64,000 nucleotides of DNA. It comes from Polynucleobacter sp. IMCC 30228. GTDB lineage: Bacteria > Pseudomonadota > Gammaproteobacteria > Burkholderiales > Burkholderiaceae. The position numbers were made by a program, and so were the translations under genes. The DNA is taken from positions 620,001-684,000 of the forward strand of contig NZ_JAJVCS010000001.1 of assembly GCF_021395205.1 (NCBI RefSeq), written 5' to 3'. This document shows positions 1-8,338 of this stretch, piece by piece; the stretch's first letter is position 1; every line of letters begins with the position of its first letter. The notes under the pieces are model-generated. The model was not told the DNA's origin. It saw nothing but the letters and a program-made list of their open reading frames with translations, and made no database searches.

Positions 1-23
1 ATAAACCATTTTTATAGAACTTT

Positions 24-485
24 ATGCAACTAGATGCCATTGATTTAAGAATTTTGCAAGAACTGCAAAAAGACAGTTCACTCAGTAATGTGGCCTTGGC
101 TAAGCGCGTGCATTTATCACCTTCACCTTGTTTATTGCGAGTGCGCGCGCTAGAGGCGAACCAAGTAATTCAGCGCTATGTGGCCTTGGCTAACCCCAAG
201 GCCCTGGGACTTGATTTAAATGTATTTATTTCGATCAGCCTAAAAGAGCAGTCAAAAACTGCGCTCGCTGAATTTGAACAGTGTATTGCCGAGCAACATG
301 CGGTAATGGAGTGCTATTTGATGACCGGCGATTGTGATTATTTAATTCGAGTTGCTGTATCCAATATTAGCGATTTAGAAAAATTTATTCTTGAGCAATT
401 AACTCCCATTGCCGGCATTGAAAAAATTCGCTCCAGTTTTGCATTAAAGCAAGTTTCTTACAAAACTGCTTTGCCTTTGCCGTAA
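24..485 (+). CDS. Lrp/AsnC family transcriptional regulator
   Basis: A 153-residue DNA-binding regulator. Residues 1-60 form the AsnC-type winged helix-turn-helix, beginning with the typical MQLDAIDLRILQELQ. Residues about 70-145 form the RAM effector-binding domain, with the family signature MTGDCDYLIRV near residue 101. Length is normal for the family. These proteins act in the cytoplasm as dimers or octamers and sense amino acids or related small molecules. It is convergent with the oxidoreductase that follows, with a 20-base gap. The target and ligand cannot be read from sequence; local control of the adjacent metabolic genes is possible. The upstream region is cut by the window edge, so its promoter cannot be judged, and no clear Shine-Dalgarno is present. 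Confidence 0.9.
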   Translation: MQLDAIDLRILQELQKDSSLSNVALAKRVHLSPSPCLLRVRALEANQVIQRYVALANPKALGLDLNVFISISLKEQSKTALAEFEQCIAEQHAVMECYLMTGDCDYLIRVAVSNISDLEKFILEQLTPIAGIEKIRSSFALKQVSYKTALPLP

Positions 486-505
486 CAAAATACTGATTTA
501 TCGAG

Positions 506-1846
506 TCATTTTTTAAACATGGACTCCATCTCGCGTCGTACTCGAATTGCTTCATTGTTGATATCAAAATTGACATCGTTCCAGCATACTGGTTTGCCAG
601 CAGCAACAGCATTTTTGAGCGTCAGGCGGTGTGCTAACCCAATGGGTAAGCCACCCATTGCCAAGGAATCAGTGGCAGGCATTAATTTACCGTAAACCGT
701 AAAACCACCTTCGCCATCGAGCATTTCTCCAGCCTTTAAGTCACGTTTAGCCGTGGCTACGACGTCACCGCTAAAGGCGGTAGTAGCACCCGTGGCTTCT
801 TTGCGCAAGGCCACGCTCGCAACCGAGATGCCTAACTCAAGACCAATTAAATGATATGGTTTATACATTGCCGCATACCAGCCGCTCGCATCAGTTTTCA
901 GGCCATATTGCAAGAAGCAGTTACGCACATATTCGTTCGGCGCTTCAAAAACAATATAAACGCCCCAACGTAAATCTCGAAAGACAGGGCGACCATCACG
1001 CTCAACAGAAGAAACTACTTCAACTGTGCCTTTAAAGGGCAAGATGCCGCCATCAGCCTCTGGCCGTAAGATGGTAGGCAGATCATCAACCCCGCAGGGC
1101 GGAAATAACAAGCCATTTTTTGGGGGTCGCAAACCACAGGCATTCGATACCGCAGCCATTTCAAGGGCAGACTTGGTGCCATCTAAAAATGAATTAAACA
1201 TTTGGGCATTAAAGTCTCCGCTACCAACTTGCTCTGGGGTAAATCCATAGTGCCCCCATACTGTGTCTGGAGTGGCTTGGTGATAGATCGGTAAATATTT
1301 AGTGCCTTTGCCTGCACACACCACATCCATACCAATCGTTTCGGCCCAATCAACTAATTCAGCAATTAAGGATGGTTGATCGCCAGATGCCATTGAATAA
1401 ATAATGCCAGCATCAGCTGCTTTTTTAGCTAGGTAGGGGCCCGCAAGTACATCAGCCTCTACGTTCACCATGATGATGTCTTTACCATGTTCGCAGCATT
1501 TCAAGGCGTGGTGAATGCCTGCTGCTGGACTTCCAGTGGCATCAATAATGACTTCAATTTGCGGATTGGCGATCATGCCATCAGCATCATCAGTAATGAA
1601 TGTTTTGCCAGTTTGATACGCATTCTCAAAAGAAGACGCGTTGTATTGCACGGCGTTCCAACCCACACGGGCTAAAGAATCACGCGCCCGTTGCGGCACT
1701 AAGTCGGCAATACCTAATAAATGAATGCCAGGGGTTCTTGGCACTTGGGCTAAATACATTGAGCCAAATTTGCCCGCACCAATAATGCCTACTCGTACCG
1801 GCTTACCTGCCGCCGCGCGTTGTTTGAGTTGTTGAATGAGGGACAT
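506..1846 (-). CDS. NAD(P)-dependent oxidoreductase with C-terminal SAF domain
   Basis: A 446-residue protein. An N-terminal Rossmann fold carries the dinucleotide motif GAGKFG at residues 23-28 and an acidic residue in IADL (46-49), which suggests NAD. The middle resembles the homoserine dehydrogenase/Gfo-Idh-MocA catalytic domain. Residues about 360-425 look like a SAF (antifreeze/FlgA-like) domain. Proteins of this architecture are often loosely labelled homoserine dehydrogenase-like or FlgA-like. Their substrates are mostly unknown and are probably sugar- or hydroxy-acid-derived. GAAAGG lies just upstream of the ATG and supports the start. The gene is divergent from the dioxygenase across a 205-base gap, so shared regulation is plausible. 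It is not the biosynthetic homoserine dehydrogenase, because the ACT domain is absent. Function assignment is generic. Confidence 0.8.
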   Translation of the reverse strand: MSLIQQLKQRAAAGKPVRVGIIGAGKFGSMYLAQVPRTPGIHLLGIADLVPQRARDSLARVGWNAVQYNASSFENAYQTGKTFITDDADGMIANPQIEVIIDATGSPAAGIHHALKCCEHGKDIIMVNVEADVLAGPYLAKKAADAGIIYSMASGDQPSLIAELVDWAETIGMDVVCAGKGTKYLPIYHQATPDTVWGHYGFTPEQVGSGDFNAQMFNSFLDGTKSALEMAAVSNACGLRPPKNGLLFPPCGVDDLPTILRPEADGGILPFKGTVEVVSSVERDGRPVFRDLRWGVYIVFEAPNEYVRNCFLQYGLKTDASGWYAAMYKPYHLIGLELGISVASVALRKEATGATTAFSGDVVATAKRDLKAGEMLDGEGGFTVYGKLMPATDSLAMGGLPIGLAHRLTLKNAVAAGKPVCWNDVNFDINNEAIRVRREMESMFKK

Positions 1847-2051
1847 AACAAACCTTTCAATAAGAGTGCTGCTATTTTCACATTTTTTAGTTGGCGTAGG
1901 TTTATCAATTGCAGACTTAGTTCAGGTAGGGCGTCGGGTCAGCCTAGGGCTTTCCCTGATGGTAGTTGATTACAGGCCTGACTTTTAACCCTCTAACTGA
2001 TTAATTGATTACACTTTCACCTATTGTTAAAAAGAATCGACGAGGTCAAAA

Positions 2052-2915
2052 ATGCATTTATCTCCAGAACAACTAGCCCAGTTTGATAAAGCAGGTTATT
2101 TATTCTTTCCCAGCTTATTTAGTCCTAGTGAAGTGAAAACCCTGACTGATGCCGTCCCTGAGCTTTATAGTCGAAAAGAAGCTTATAACGTCCGTGAAAA
2201 AGACAGTGAATCGGTGCGCACCAATTTTGCCGCGCATCTAATTAGCAGGCCATTTGCTAAATTGGGAAAACATCCCAGAATGATTCAACCAATTGAAGAT
2301 TTATTGGGCGAGCAGTTATATATGCATCAATTTAAGATTAACGGCAAGATGGCTTTCGATGGCGATGTTTGGCAGTGGCACCAAGATTATGGTACTTGGT
2401 TAAACGACGATTTGATGCCTACCGCGCGGGCGATGAACGTGGCAATTTTTTTAGATGATGTCAATGCCTTTAATGGCCCACTGATGTTTATTCCAGAAAG
2501 TCATAAACGTGGTGTGATCGCTGCCAAACATGATTTAACTACGACCAGCTATCCATTATGGACAGTAGACAACGATTTAATTTCGCAATTAGTAGCTCGT
2601 GCAGGCGGCAAAAACGGCGGCATTATTAGTCCCACTGGGCCTGCAGGTTCAATGATTTTATTTCACAGTTGTTTAGTCCATGCTTCCACAAGTAATTTAT
2701 CGCCATGGAATCGGGTCAGCGTCTATTTAAGTTTATGTGCGGTGTCGAATCATATTCGTCGGCATAAACGTCCTGAATATATTGCCCATCGTAATTTTGA
2801 GCCCATCGTATGTTTGCCGGACGATTGTTTGTTAACCGATTATCCAGTTGATGTGCCATGGGAGCATGGAGTTCCAGCAAGCGCTTTAGAGACTTCGCTT
2901 GAGACTATTGCTTAA
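2052..2915 (+). CDS. EctD-like phytanoyl-CoA dioxygenase family protein
   Basis: A 287-residue non-haem Fe(II)/2-oxoglutarate dioxygenase. The iron facial triad is visible as H110 and D112 (in VWQWHQDYGTW) and H210 (in LFHSCLVHAS). R221 (in NRVSVYLS) is the likely 2-oxoglutarate carboxylate binder. Neighbouring phrases (HQFKINGK, NGPLMFIPESH) resemble the ectoine hydroxylase branch of the PhyH family. However, no ectABC genes are present here, so ectoine hydroxylation is not supported. The expected reaction is hydroxylation of a small polar metabolite, coupled to oxidation of 2-oxoglutarate to succinate. GAGG 8 bases upstream supports the start. It is followed after 12 bases by the unknown 186-residue gene and then by an ApbA-type reductase, forming a likely operon. 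Confidence 0.85.
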   Translation: MHLSPEQLAQFDKAGYLFFPSLFSPSEVKTLTDAVPELYSRKEAYNVREKDSESVRTNFAAHLISRPFAKLGKHPRMIQPIEDLLGEQLYMHQFKINGKMAFDGDVWQWHQDYGTWLNDDLMPTARAMNVAIFLDDVNAFNGPLMFIPESHKRGVIAAKHDLTTTSYPLWTVDNDLISQLVARAGGKNGGIISPTGPAGSMILFHSCLVHASTSNLSPWNRVSVYLSLCAVSNHIRRHKRPEYIAHRNFEPIVCLPDDCLLTDYPVDVPWEHGVPASALETSLETIA

Positions 2916-2927
2916 AGGAAGATATCG

Positions 2928-3488
2928 TTGAATAAGTCTGAAAAACAAGCGCAAAACTATCGCTTAAAACTTGAAAAAACGGCCAAACCCCTGCTGATTG
3001 TGGATTACAGTTTTGGGGGCGATACAGTATTAGAGCGGATGAAGGTAGCGCCATTACCGAGTGCAATTCAGAATGCGAAGGTGAAGACCGAGTTTGATTT
3101 AGCCCAAGCCTGGAGTAATTTCGCAAGGAAATCTTTGGGCCAGCGCAAATTGGCCGAGTCTGAGATTGAGTGTTGGGATGGTCATTACGACCAATTGGGT
3201 CGAGTGATGCTGGAATTAATGCGCATGAGCAGAGATAAGCCAGAAATGCTTACCAAAGAAGGGGTGTATGAAATGATTCCAGATTTAGAGGAAATCACAT
3301 TCATTGCTAAGCCAGGGCGAATTGAAGATAAGATGTTTGTTCGTATTTGGTTTTCATTAATTCGCCATCCGGCATTTCTTGAGCTGGAAATTCATGAAAA
3401 AGAAGTCGTTGCATTTCAATATTGGCAAAACCTATTTACTTTGGCTTTAGGTAAAACAAATAGTGAGCTACTGAAGCAAAACGCTTAG
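2928..3488 (+). CDS. hypothetical protein, 186 aa, unrecognised
   Basis: I do not recognise this protein. It begins with TTG, preceded by a strong AAAGGAAG ribosome site 7 bases upstream, and starts 12 bases after the dioxygenase stop, so it is very likely co-transcribed. It is soluble: no signal peptide and no membrane segment. It is charged and probably mostly helical (an amphipathic N-terminus rich in K, Q and E, then a W/D/H-containing centre around IECWDGHYDQLGR, residues 80-92). No nucleotide-binding or catalytic motif is evident. Its tight linkage to a PhyH dioxygenase and an ApbA-family reductase suggests an accessory or substrate-binding role in the same pathway, but this is only contextual. 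Confidence 0.75.
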   Translation: MNKSEKQAQNYRLKLEKTAKPLLIVDYSFGGDTVLERMKVAPLPSAIQNAKVKTEFDLAQAWSNFARKSLGQRKLAESEIECWDGHYDQLGRVMLELMRMSRDKPEMLTKEGVYEMIPDLEEITFIAKPGRIEDKMFVRIWFSLIRHPAFLELEIHEKEVVAFQYWQNLFTLALGKTNSELLKQNA

Positions 3489-3509
3489 ATTGCGGATTAA
3501 GCGTGCCAA

Positions 3510-4430
3510 ATGAGTAAAAAAATGAAAATATTAATTGTTGGGGCAGGTGGTATTGGCGGCTACTTTGGTGCAAAACTGATTCAGGTGGGCGCCGATATTA
3601 CGTATCTATTACGCCCTAAACGCCATGAGTATATTCAAGCCAATGGCTTAACGATTGAAACTCCACGAGGCAGTTTTGTTCTTCATCCAAAATCGATTAC
3701 CTTAGATCAATTAGAGCCTATTTATGATCTGGTTATTTTGGCGCCAAAAGCATTTGATTTAGCCAATTGTTTAAATGAACTCGAAAAAGTTGGCCCAAAA
3801 GCCCTATTCTTACCCTTTTTAAACGGCCTTACGCATCTCGATGCCTTGGACCAGCAATTTGGAAGAGCCCGTGTCATGGGGGGCGTGGCACATATTGCCG
3901 CAATGATTACGGAAGTAGGTGCGGTAAAGCAATTAAGCGATTTACATATTCTGACGGTTGGGCATCGGGCGCCCGAGCAAGAGGCGATAGCGAGAGCATT
4001 TTTTGCGCTATGTGAAAAAGCCGATTTCGATCACTTTTATAGTGAGCAAATTGAGCAGGCAATGTGGGATAAATGGGTTTTCTTAGCTAGCTTAGCTGGT
4101 ATGACAACCCTTTGTCAGGGCTCAGTTGGGCAAATAGTTGCTACGCCGTATGGACAAGAGTTGTCGTTAGAGATGTATGCAGAATGTTGCGCAATAGCGC
4201 AAGCAAACGGATTTTCAATAGCAGAGCAAGCACGTAAAAAAGCTATCGAGTTATTGACCCAGGTAGGCTCCCCATTTACGGCCTCGATGTTACGCGACCT
4301 AATCGCTAAGCAAAAAACAGAACACGAACATATTTTGGGTCAAATGATTCAAAAAGGGATGAGCATTAAGGTGTCGTGCCCATTGGTGAAGATGGCCTAT
4401 ACCCATATGGCGGTGTCAGCGCAGCAATAA
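3510..4430 (+). CDS. ApbA/PanE-family 2-oxoacid reductase (ketopantoate reductase-like)
   Basis: A 306-residue enzyme. The N-terminal Rossmann motif GAGGIGG (residues 11-17) is the family NADPH site. K80 in ILAPKAFDL and K188 in MWDKWVF match positions of conserved lysines in ketopantoate reductases. A C-terminal helical domain follows. The family reduces 2-ketopantoate or other 2-oxoacids to 2-hydroxyacids. panB lies far away at 50972-51784, and this gene is third in a likely operon with a dioxygenase, so it may be a paralogue acting on another 2-oxoacid rather than the pantothenate-pathway enzyme; sequence alone cannot decide. A strong hairpin terminator begins at the stop codon. Confidence 0.85.
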   Translation: MSKKMKILIVGAGGIGGYFGAKLIQVGADITYLLRPKRHEYIQANGLTIETPRGSFVLHPKSITLDQLEPIYDLVILAPKAFDLANCLNELEKVGPKALFLPFLNGLTHLDALDQQFGRARVMGGVAHIAAMITEVGAVKQLSDLHILTVGHRAPEQEAIARAFFALCEKADFDHFYSEQIEQAMWDKWVFLASLAGMTTLCQGSVGQIVATPYGQELSLEMYAECCAIAQANGFSIAEQARKKAIELLTQVGSPFTASMLRDLIAKQKTEHEHILGQMIQKGMSIKVSCPLVKMAYTHMAVSAQQ

Positions 4431-4457
4431 AAAAGCGCCTTTTTGAGGCGCTTTTTT
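4429..4457. terminator. bidirectional intrinsic terminator
   Basis: An 11-bp perfect stem runs from AAAAAAGCGCC (4429-4439) through a TTTTTGA loop to GGCGCTTTTTT (4447-4457). A U-tract follows on either strand, so it can end both the rightward dioxygenase-reductase operon, whose stop codon it overlaps, and the leftward TRAP operon ending at 4491. Confidence 0.9.
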
Positions 4458-4490
4458 ATTTATCAAAAAAAGTATTTTTAATCGAGCTTT

Positions 4491-6374
4491 CTAGCCCCCA
4501 TAAAGAAACTTAGGCAACCAGAGAGTCATACCAGGCCATATATACATAAAGAACATACATAGAATGACGATGAACATATACGGCATCATGCCCGCAAAAA
4601 TTTGATTCAGAGTGACACTTGGCGGTGATACCCCTTTAAGATAGAAGGCTGACATCGCCACTGGTGGCGATAAGAAAGCGGCTTGCAAATTCACAAAGAC
4701 CAAGGTGCCCCATAACAAAGGATCGATTTGGAAGTGCGCTAACAATGGCAAGAAGATCGGCACAAAAATCACAATGATCTCAGTCCACTCCAAAGGCCAG
4801 CCAAGGAAGAAAATAATTGCTTGCGAAAGCAGCATGAACTGAATCGGCGTCAGATCTAACATGAGCACCCATTTTTCAATGATCGATTGACCACCCAAAA
4901 TCGTGAATACAGCAGAGAATAAAGCTGATCCAACGAACAGCCAACACACCATTGAGGTAGTTTTAGCAGTAAGAAAAACCGCCTGCTTGGTGCGATCAAA
5001 ATTTAATGTGCCCGCTTGAAACGCCAGAATAAAAGCACCAAAAGCACCCACTGCTGCCGATTCAGTTGCGGTGGTAATGCCTAGCAAGATCACAGCTAAA
5101 ACCAAAATAGTGAGAATACCCAAGGGCATGACGGATTCGATCAGCAGTTTCAAAATTTCAAACTGATCTTCATCGAGTTTGATGTAGTAGTAAATCAGCA
5201 GCAAGAGTAGTAGAACAGAGCTAAGCCCAAAATACAGTTCAAAGTTTTCCGGCGGCCCAGCAGCCGCTTCAGGCTCGGCAGCCCCAGCAGTGGGCGCATC
5301 ACCCGCCGCTGCATCTAGCGCTACTAATGGCACATCTACCTCTTCAAGCTCTTTGGTTTTTACGTTGTTGGAGGTGGCATCCAGTGAAACTAAACCTTCT
5401 TCTACAGGCGCAGCTTTATCAGCTGTAGCCACCTTAGCAACTTGCGTAGCTACAGGGACATTTTGTGCATCGCGTTCAGCTTGCTGATGAATGATGACGT
5501 ACCACCATACTCCCCATAAAGTGACTGCAGCAAGAATAAATGGAGTTAAGACTGCCAGTACATTTTGGACAATTTTGCCAAAGGAGAGGCGTGCATCAAC
5601 AGGTGCATCGAAAAACTTCGCCGGTGCAAATAGGGCTTTAAAAGTTGCCACAAACATATTGGGTGAATACTGTTCACGCAAGAAACGGATAGGGGCTGGA
5701 ATAGGCACCTGTTGTTTTTCAGGGGGCAGTTTAGGCGCTACTTTAGGATTTATTAAGGCCCAGCCGATGATGTAAACCAAATATAAAAATGCGAGAAAGA
5801 AGCCTGGCACCATCGCAGCTGCATACAGTTTCACCACCGATTGACCAGCGACCGCTGCGTACACAATAATCATTACTGAAGGTGGAATCAAAATACCCAA
5901 GGTACCACCAGCGGTAATAACACCAGCTGCTAAGCGCGTATCGTAGCCCGCATTCATCATGGGCTTCATGGCGATAACGCCCATTAGCACTACAACTGCA
6001 CCAACTAGACCGCTGGCAATACCCCAAAATGTACAAACAATTAAGGTTGCGACAGCAAGCGATGCAGGTACGCGACGAAAGGCAAGCTGAATGCTATAGA
6101 ACATTTTGTCAACTAATGCCCCTCGCTCCATTACATAGCCCATTAAAACAAATAAGGGAATAGACAGCAGGACATCGTTGGTCATACCCCCAAATGTTCT
6201 TTGCACCATCAGGGTAAATACCTTATTAGCTGTCCAGCTTTGTGATGGGTCATAAAAGGCGGCAAAACCAAACATCATGCCAAGCCCCATTAAGGTAAAA
6301 GCAGTTGGGAATCCCAACATAATCACCACGATAATCAGGCCCAACATACTTAGGCCAAGTATTGGATCACTCAT
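4491..6374 (-). CDS. dctM: TRAP transporter large permease DctM, with unusual central insertion
   Basis: A 627-residue membrane protein, the large (transport) subunit of a TRAP secondary transporter, which imports organic acids with sodium. Canonical DctM features flank the centre: N-terminal GFPTAFTLMG, AGGTLGILIPPSVMIIVYA (about 155-173), and later GITTATESAAVGAFGAF (432-448). DctM proteins are usually about 425-450 residues. Here about 190 extra residues (roughly 211-405) sit between the two halves. They contain two additional predicted membrane helices (about 272-296 and 380-399) around an 80-residue acidic Ala/Pro-rich linker. An even number of added helices preserves the topology of the second half. 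The start overlaps the dctQ stop by 8 bases (ATGAGTGA), indicating translational coupling. Confidence 0.93.
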   Translation of the reverse strand: MSDPILGLSMLGLIIVVIMLGFPTAFTLMGLGMMFGFAAFYDPSQSWTANKVFTLMVQRTFGGMTNDVLLSIPLFVLMGYVMERGALVDKMFYSIQLAFRRVPASLAVATLIVCTFWGIASGLVGAVVVLMGVIAMKPMMNAGYDTRLAAGVITAGGTLGILIPPSVMIIVYAAVAGQSVVKLYAAAMVPGFFLAFLYLVYIIGWALINPKVAPKLPPEKQQVPIPAPIRFLREQYSPNMFVATFKALFAPAKFFDAPVDARLSFGKIVQNVLAVLTPFILAAVTLWGVWWYVIIHQQAERDAQNVPVATQVAKVATADKAAPVEEGLVSLDATSNNVKTKELEEVDVPLVALDAAAGDAPTAGAAEPEAAAGPPENFELYFGLSSVLLLLLLIYYYIKLDEDQFEILKLLIESVMPLGILTILVLAVILLGITTATESAAVGAFGAFILAFQAGTLNFDRTKQAVFLTAKTTSMVCWLFVGSALFSAVFTILGGQSIIEKWVLMLDLTPIQFMLLSQAIIFFLGWPLEWTEIIVIFVPIFLPLLAHFQIDPLLWGTLVFVNLQAAFLSPPVAMSAFYLKGVSPPSVTLNQIFAGMMPYMFIVILCMFFMYIWPGMTLWLPKFLYGG

Positions 6375-7035
6375 GGTTTATTTCCTTCGTTTGGCCAATG
6401 CGGTGATGTGCCGCTTCATCAATTGCTTTAGCATTTTTCATACCCATTTGACGAGCCTCTTCATCAACGTGGGTTGAGGCCGCAAGTTGTTGCTCAATTA
6501 CATCAATTTCTTCCGCATCTTTTAAGCGTGCTGGCCATTCACCTGTTTTGATACAAACAATGCAGCGCAAAATTTCGACAAAACCTTGGAGGAGTACAAA
6601 AGCACCAGCAATTGGAATAATGGTTTTAAAAGGATACAAGGGCGGCCCATTGGCGATTTGGGTGGTGTGTTCACCTATGCGCCATGATTCAGCCGCATAG
6701 GTGTAGCCCGCATATACCAATGCAGTTATGCCCGGCAAGAAAAAGGTAATGTACAGAATTAAGTCAAGAGTGGCTTGGGTGCGTGGTTTCATTGAGCCAT
6801 AGAGGAAGTCGCCCCGTACGTGCCCATTTTGTGCCAATGTATAGGCCCCGCACATCATAAAGAGCGTGCCATAGGCCATGACCGACAGTTCGCCAATCCA
6901 TGCTGATGGAGAATTCAACGCATAGCGTCTAACCACATCGGTACACACCATCAGCATTAATAGAATGATGAGCCACGCAGCCGCCTTGCCAACAAAGGTG
7001 CTGATCTCATCGACTCTAAGCATGAGCTTATTCAT
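6367..7035 (-). CDS. dctQ: TRAP transporter small permease DctQ
   Basis: A 222-residue inner-membrane protein with four hydrophobic segments in the first 175 residues (about 15-35, 45-70, 85-115, 140-165). The DctQ-typical phrase VCTDVVRRYALNSPSAWIGEL falls near residues 31-51. The C-terminal 50 residues are charged and cytoplasmic-looking, longer than in most DctQ proteins. It partners DctM to form the membrane part of the importer. GGGAGG upstream of the ATG gives a strong ribosome site. The gene is separated from dctP by 115 bases that hold a perfect terminator, so the permease genes are probably expressed at a lower level than the binding protein. Confidence 0.92.
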   Translation of the reverse strand: MNKLMLRVDEISTFVGKAAAWLIILLMLMVCTDVVRRYALNSPSAWIGELSVMAYGTLFMMCGAYTLAQNGHVRGDFLYGSMKPRTQATLDLILYITFFLPGITALVYAGYTYAAESWRIGEHTTQIANGPPLYPFKTIIPIAGAFVLLQGFVEILRCIVCIKTGEWPARLKDAEEIDVIEQQLAASTHVDEEARQMGMKNAKAIDEAAHHRIGQTKEINHE

Positions 7036-7088
7036 TCATTACCTCCCAATAAAACTTGACTAAATAACAGTACTATTTAAATTACTAT

Positions 7089-7119
7089 AAAAAAACCGGA
7101 CGGTGAACCGTCCGGTTTT
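7089..7119 (-). terminator. intrinsic terminator/attenuator between dctP and dctQM
   Basis: A perfect 12-bp inverted repeat has arms at 7092-7103 and 7108-7119 and a 4-base loop. On the minus strand it reads CCGGACGG-TTCA-CCGTCCGG followed by seven Ts. It lies between dctP and dctQ in the direction of transcription, so it should end most dctP transcripts and let a fraction continue into dctQM. Confidence 0.9.
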
Positions 7120-7150
7120 GCATCAGCATGAACCATTTAGTTGATAAACA

Positions 7151-8284
7151 TTAGGCTTTAGGTTGACTGTCTTTGAAATAATGATCGTAGGCGATCTTAA
7201 AGTCAACATCCGTCAAGAGTTGCCAACGCACTGCACGTTGAGCAAAGGCTTTTTGTGAATCAAGCACTTTCTTAAACATGGCATTTTCAGCTGCTTTTTT
7301 GGCAATAATTTTGTCCCAAGCATTTAACTGAGCTACCAAAATGGATTTCGGTGTTGCATAAAACTTCACCTTATCTTTGGTTTGCAACTCAACAAAGTCT
7401 TTTGAGTAACGATCGATTGCTTTCCAAGACATATCGGCTGAAGCAGCTTGGGTGGCGATTGAGAGAATTGAACGCAAATCAGGCGCTAATGAATCGTATT
7501 TCTTTTTGTTAAAGATGATTTCAAATTGCTCTGAACTTTGGTGAAAGCTTTGCAGCATATTGATCTTAGAAACATCTGGGAAGCCTAGCAAGCGATCGGA
7601 AGAGGCGTTATTAAATTCAGCAGCATCTAAGAGACCACGATCCATCGCGGGAATAATATCGCCACCAGGCAGGGCCTGAACTGACGCGCCCATATCGGTA
7701 AAGATTTCAATTGAGAGGCCAACAGTACGGTACTTTAAGCCCTTCATATCTTCTGTTTTAGCAATTGGCTTTTTAAACCAACCAAGTGGCTGAGTTGGCA
7801 TTGGGCCATAAGGGAATGACACGACATCCAATTTCAAGCCAGAATAAATTTCGTTTAACAGTTGTTGGCCACCACCATATTGGTTCCATGACAAAACGGT
7901 ATTGGCATCCATACCGAAAGCTGGGCCTGAACCCCATAATGCCAACGCAGCACTTTTACCGTACCAATAAGCCAACACACCATGACCGCCATCTAATGTT
8001 CCACTTGAAACCGCATCAAGTAGATCAAAGGCTTTAACAACTGAGCCAGCTGGCAACACTTCAATTTTGAGGCGACCGCCCGACATCGCATTGACTTTGG
8101 CAGCGTAGTCGTTGGCATATTCATGAAAGATATCTTTCGTAGGCCAGGTTGACTGAAAGCGCAAAGTAATAGTTTGTTGCGCTTTCGAAATCATTGGGAA
8201 TCCGAGAGCAGCTGCGCCAACGGAGCCAGCAGCAGCACCTTTTAAGAATTTACGACGTGGAACTTGGTTTTTAATTTCAGACAT
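7151..8284 (-). CDS. dctP: TRAP substrate-binding protein, TakP/DctP6-like (2-oxoacid/2-hydroxyacid type)
   Basis: A 377-residue periplasmic binding protein that delivers substrate to DctQM. The N-terminus has a twin-arginine-like signal (R10-R11, RRKFLKGAAAG) with a likely cut after ISKA (about residue 35). Residues GPMPTQPLGWF (160-170), R186 in YRTVGL and AEFNNASSDR (222-231) recall the TakP/lactate-binding branch, known to bind 2-oxoacids or lactate with a metal ion as a dimer. The conserved Arg would hold the substrate carboxylate. Substrate prediction is by resemblance only. GGGAGA upstream supports the start. The gene is first in dctP-dctQ-dctM, with a candidate promoter and a palindromic operator in the 129-base leader region. 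Confidence 0.92.
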   Translation of the reverse strand: MSEIKNQVPRRKFLKGAAAGSVGAAALGFPMISKAQQTITLRFQSTWPTKDIFHEYANDYAAKVNAMSGGRLKIEVLPAGSVVKAFDLLDAVSSGTLDGGHGVLAYWYGKSAALALWGSGPAFGMDANTVLSWNQYGGGQQLLNEIYSGLKLDVVSFPYGPMPTQPLGWFKKPIAKTEDMKGLKYRTVGLSIEIFTDMGASVQALPGGDIIPAMDRGLLDAAEFNNASSDRLLGFPDVSKINMLQSFHQSSEQFEIIFNKKKYDSLAPDLRSILSIATQAASADMSWKAIDRYSKDFVELQTKDKVKFYATPKSILVAQLNAWDKIIAKKAAENAMFKKVLDSQKAFAQRAVRWQLLTDVDFKIAYDHYFKDSQPKA

Positions 8285-8314
8285 GGAATTCTCCCAGATA
8301 TTATTTTTTTACAA

Positions 8315-8332
8315 CTTGTATCTTCTTACAAG
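8315..8332. promoter_or_regulatory. palindromic operator candidate upstream of dctP
   Basis: CTTGTA (8315-8320), six spacer bases, then TACAAG (8327-8332): a perfect 6+6 inverted repeat. It lies about 31 bases before the dctP start and just downstream of a minus-strand TATACT -10 candidate (8339-8344), a position suited to a repressor. The arms resemble TTGTA/TACAA half-sites used by many GntR-family regulators, but the 6-base spacing differs from their usual contiguous form. No adjacent GntR gene is present. Confidence 0.45.
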
Positions 8333-8338
8333 AGAGTC

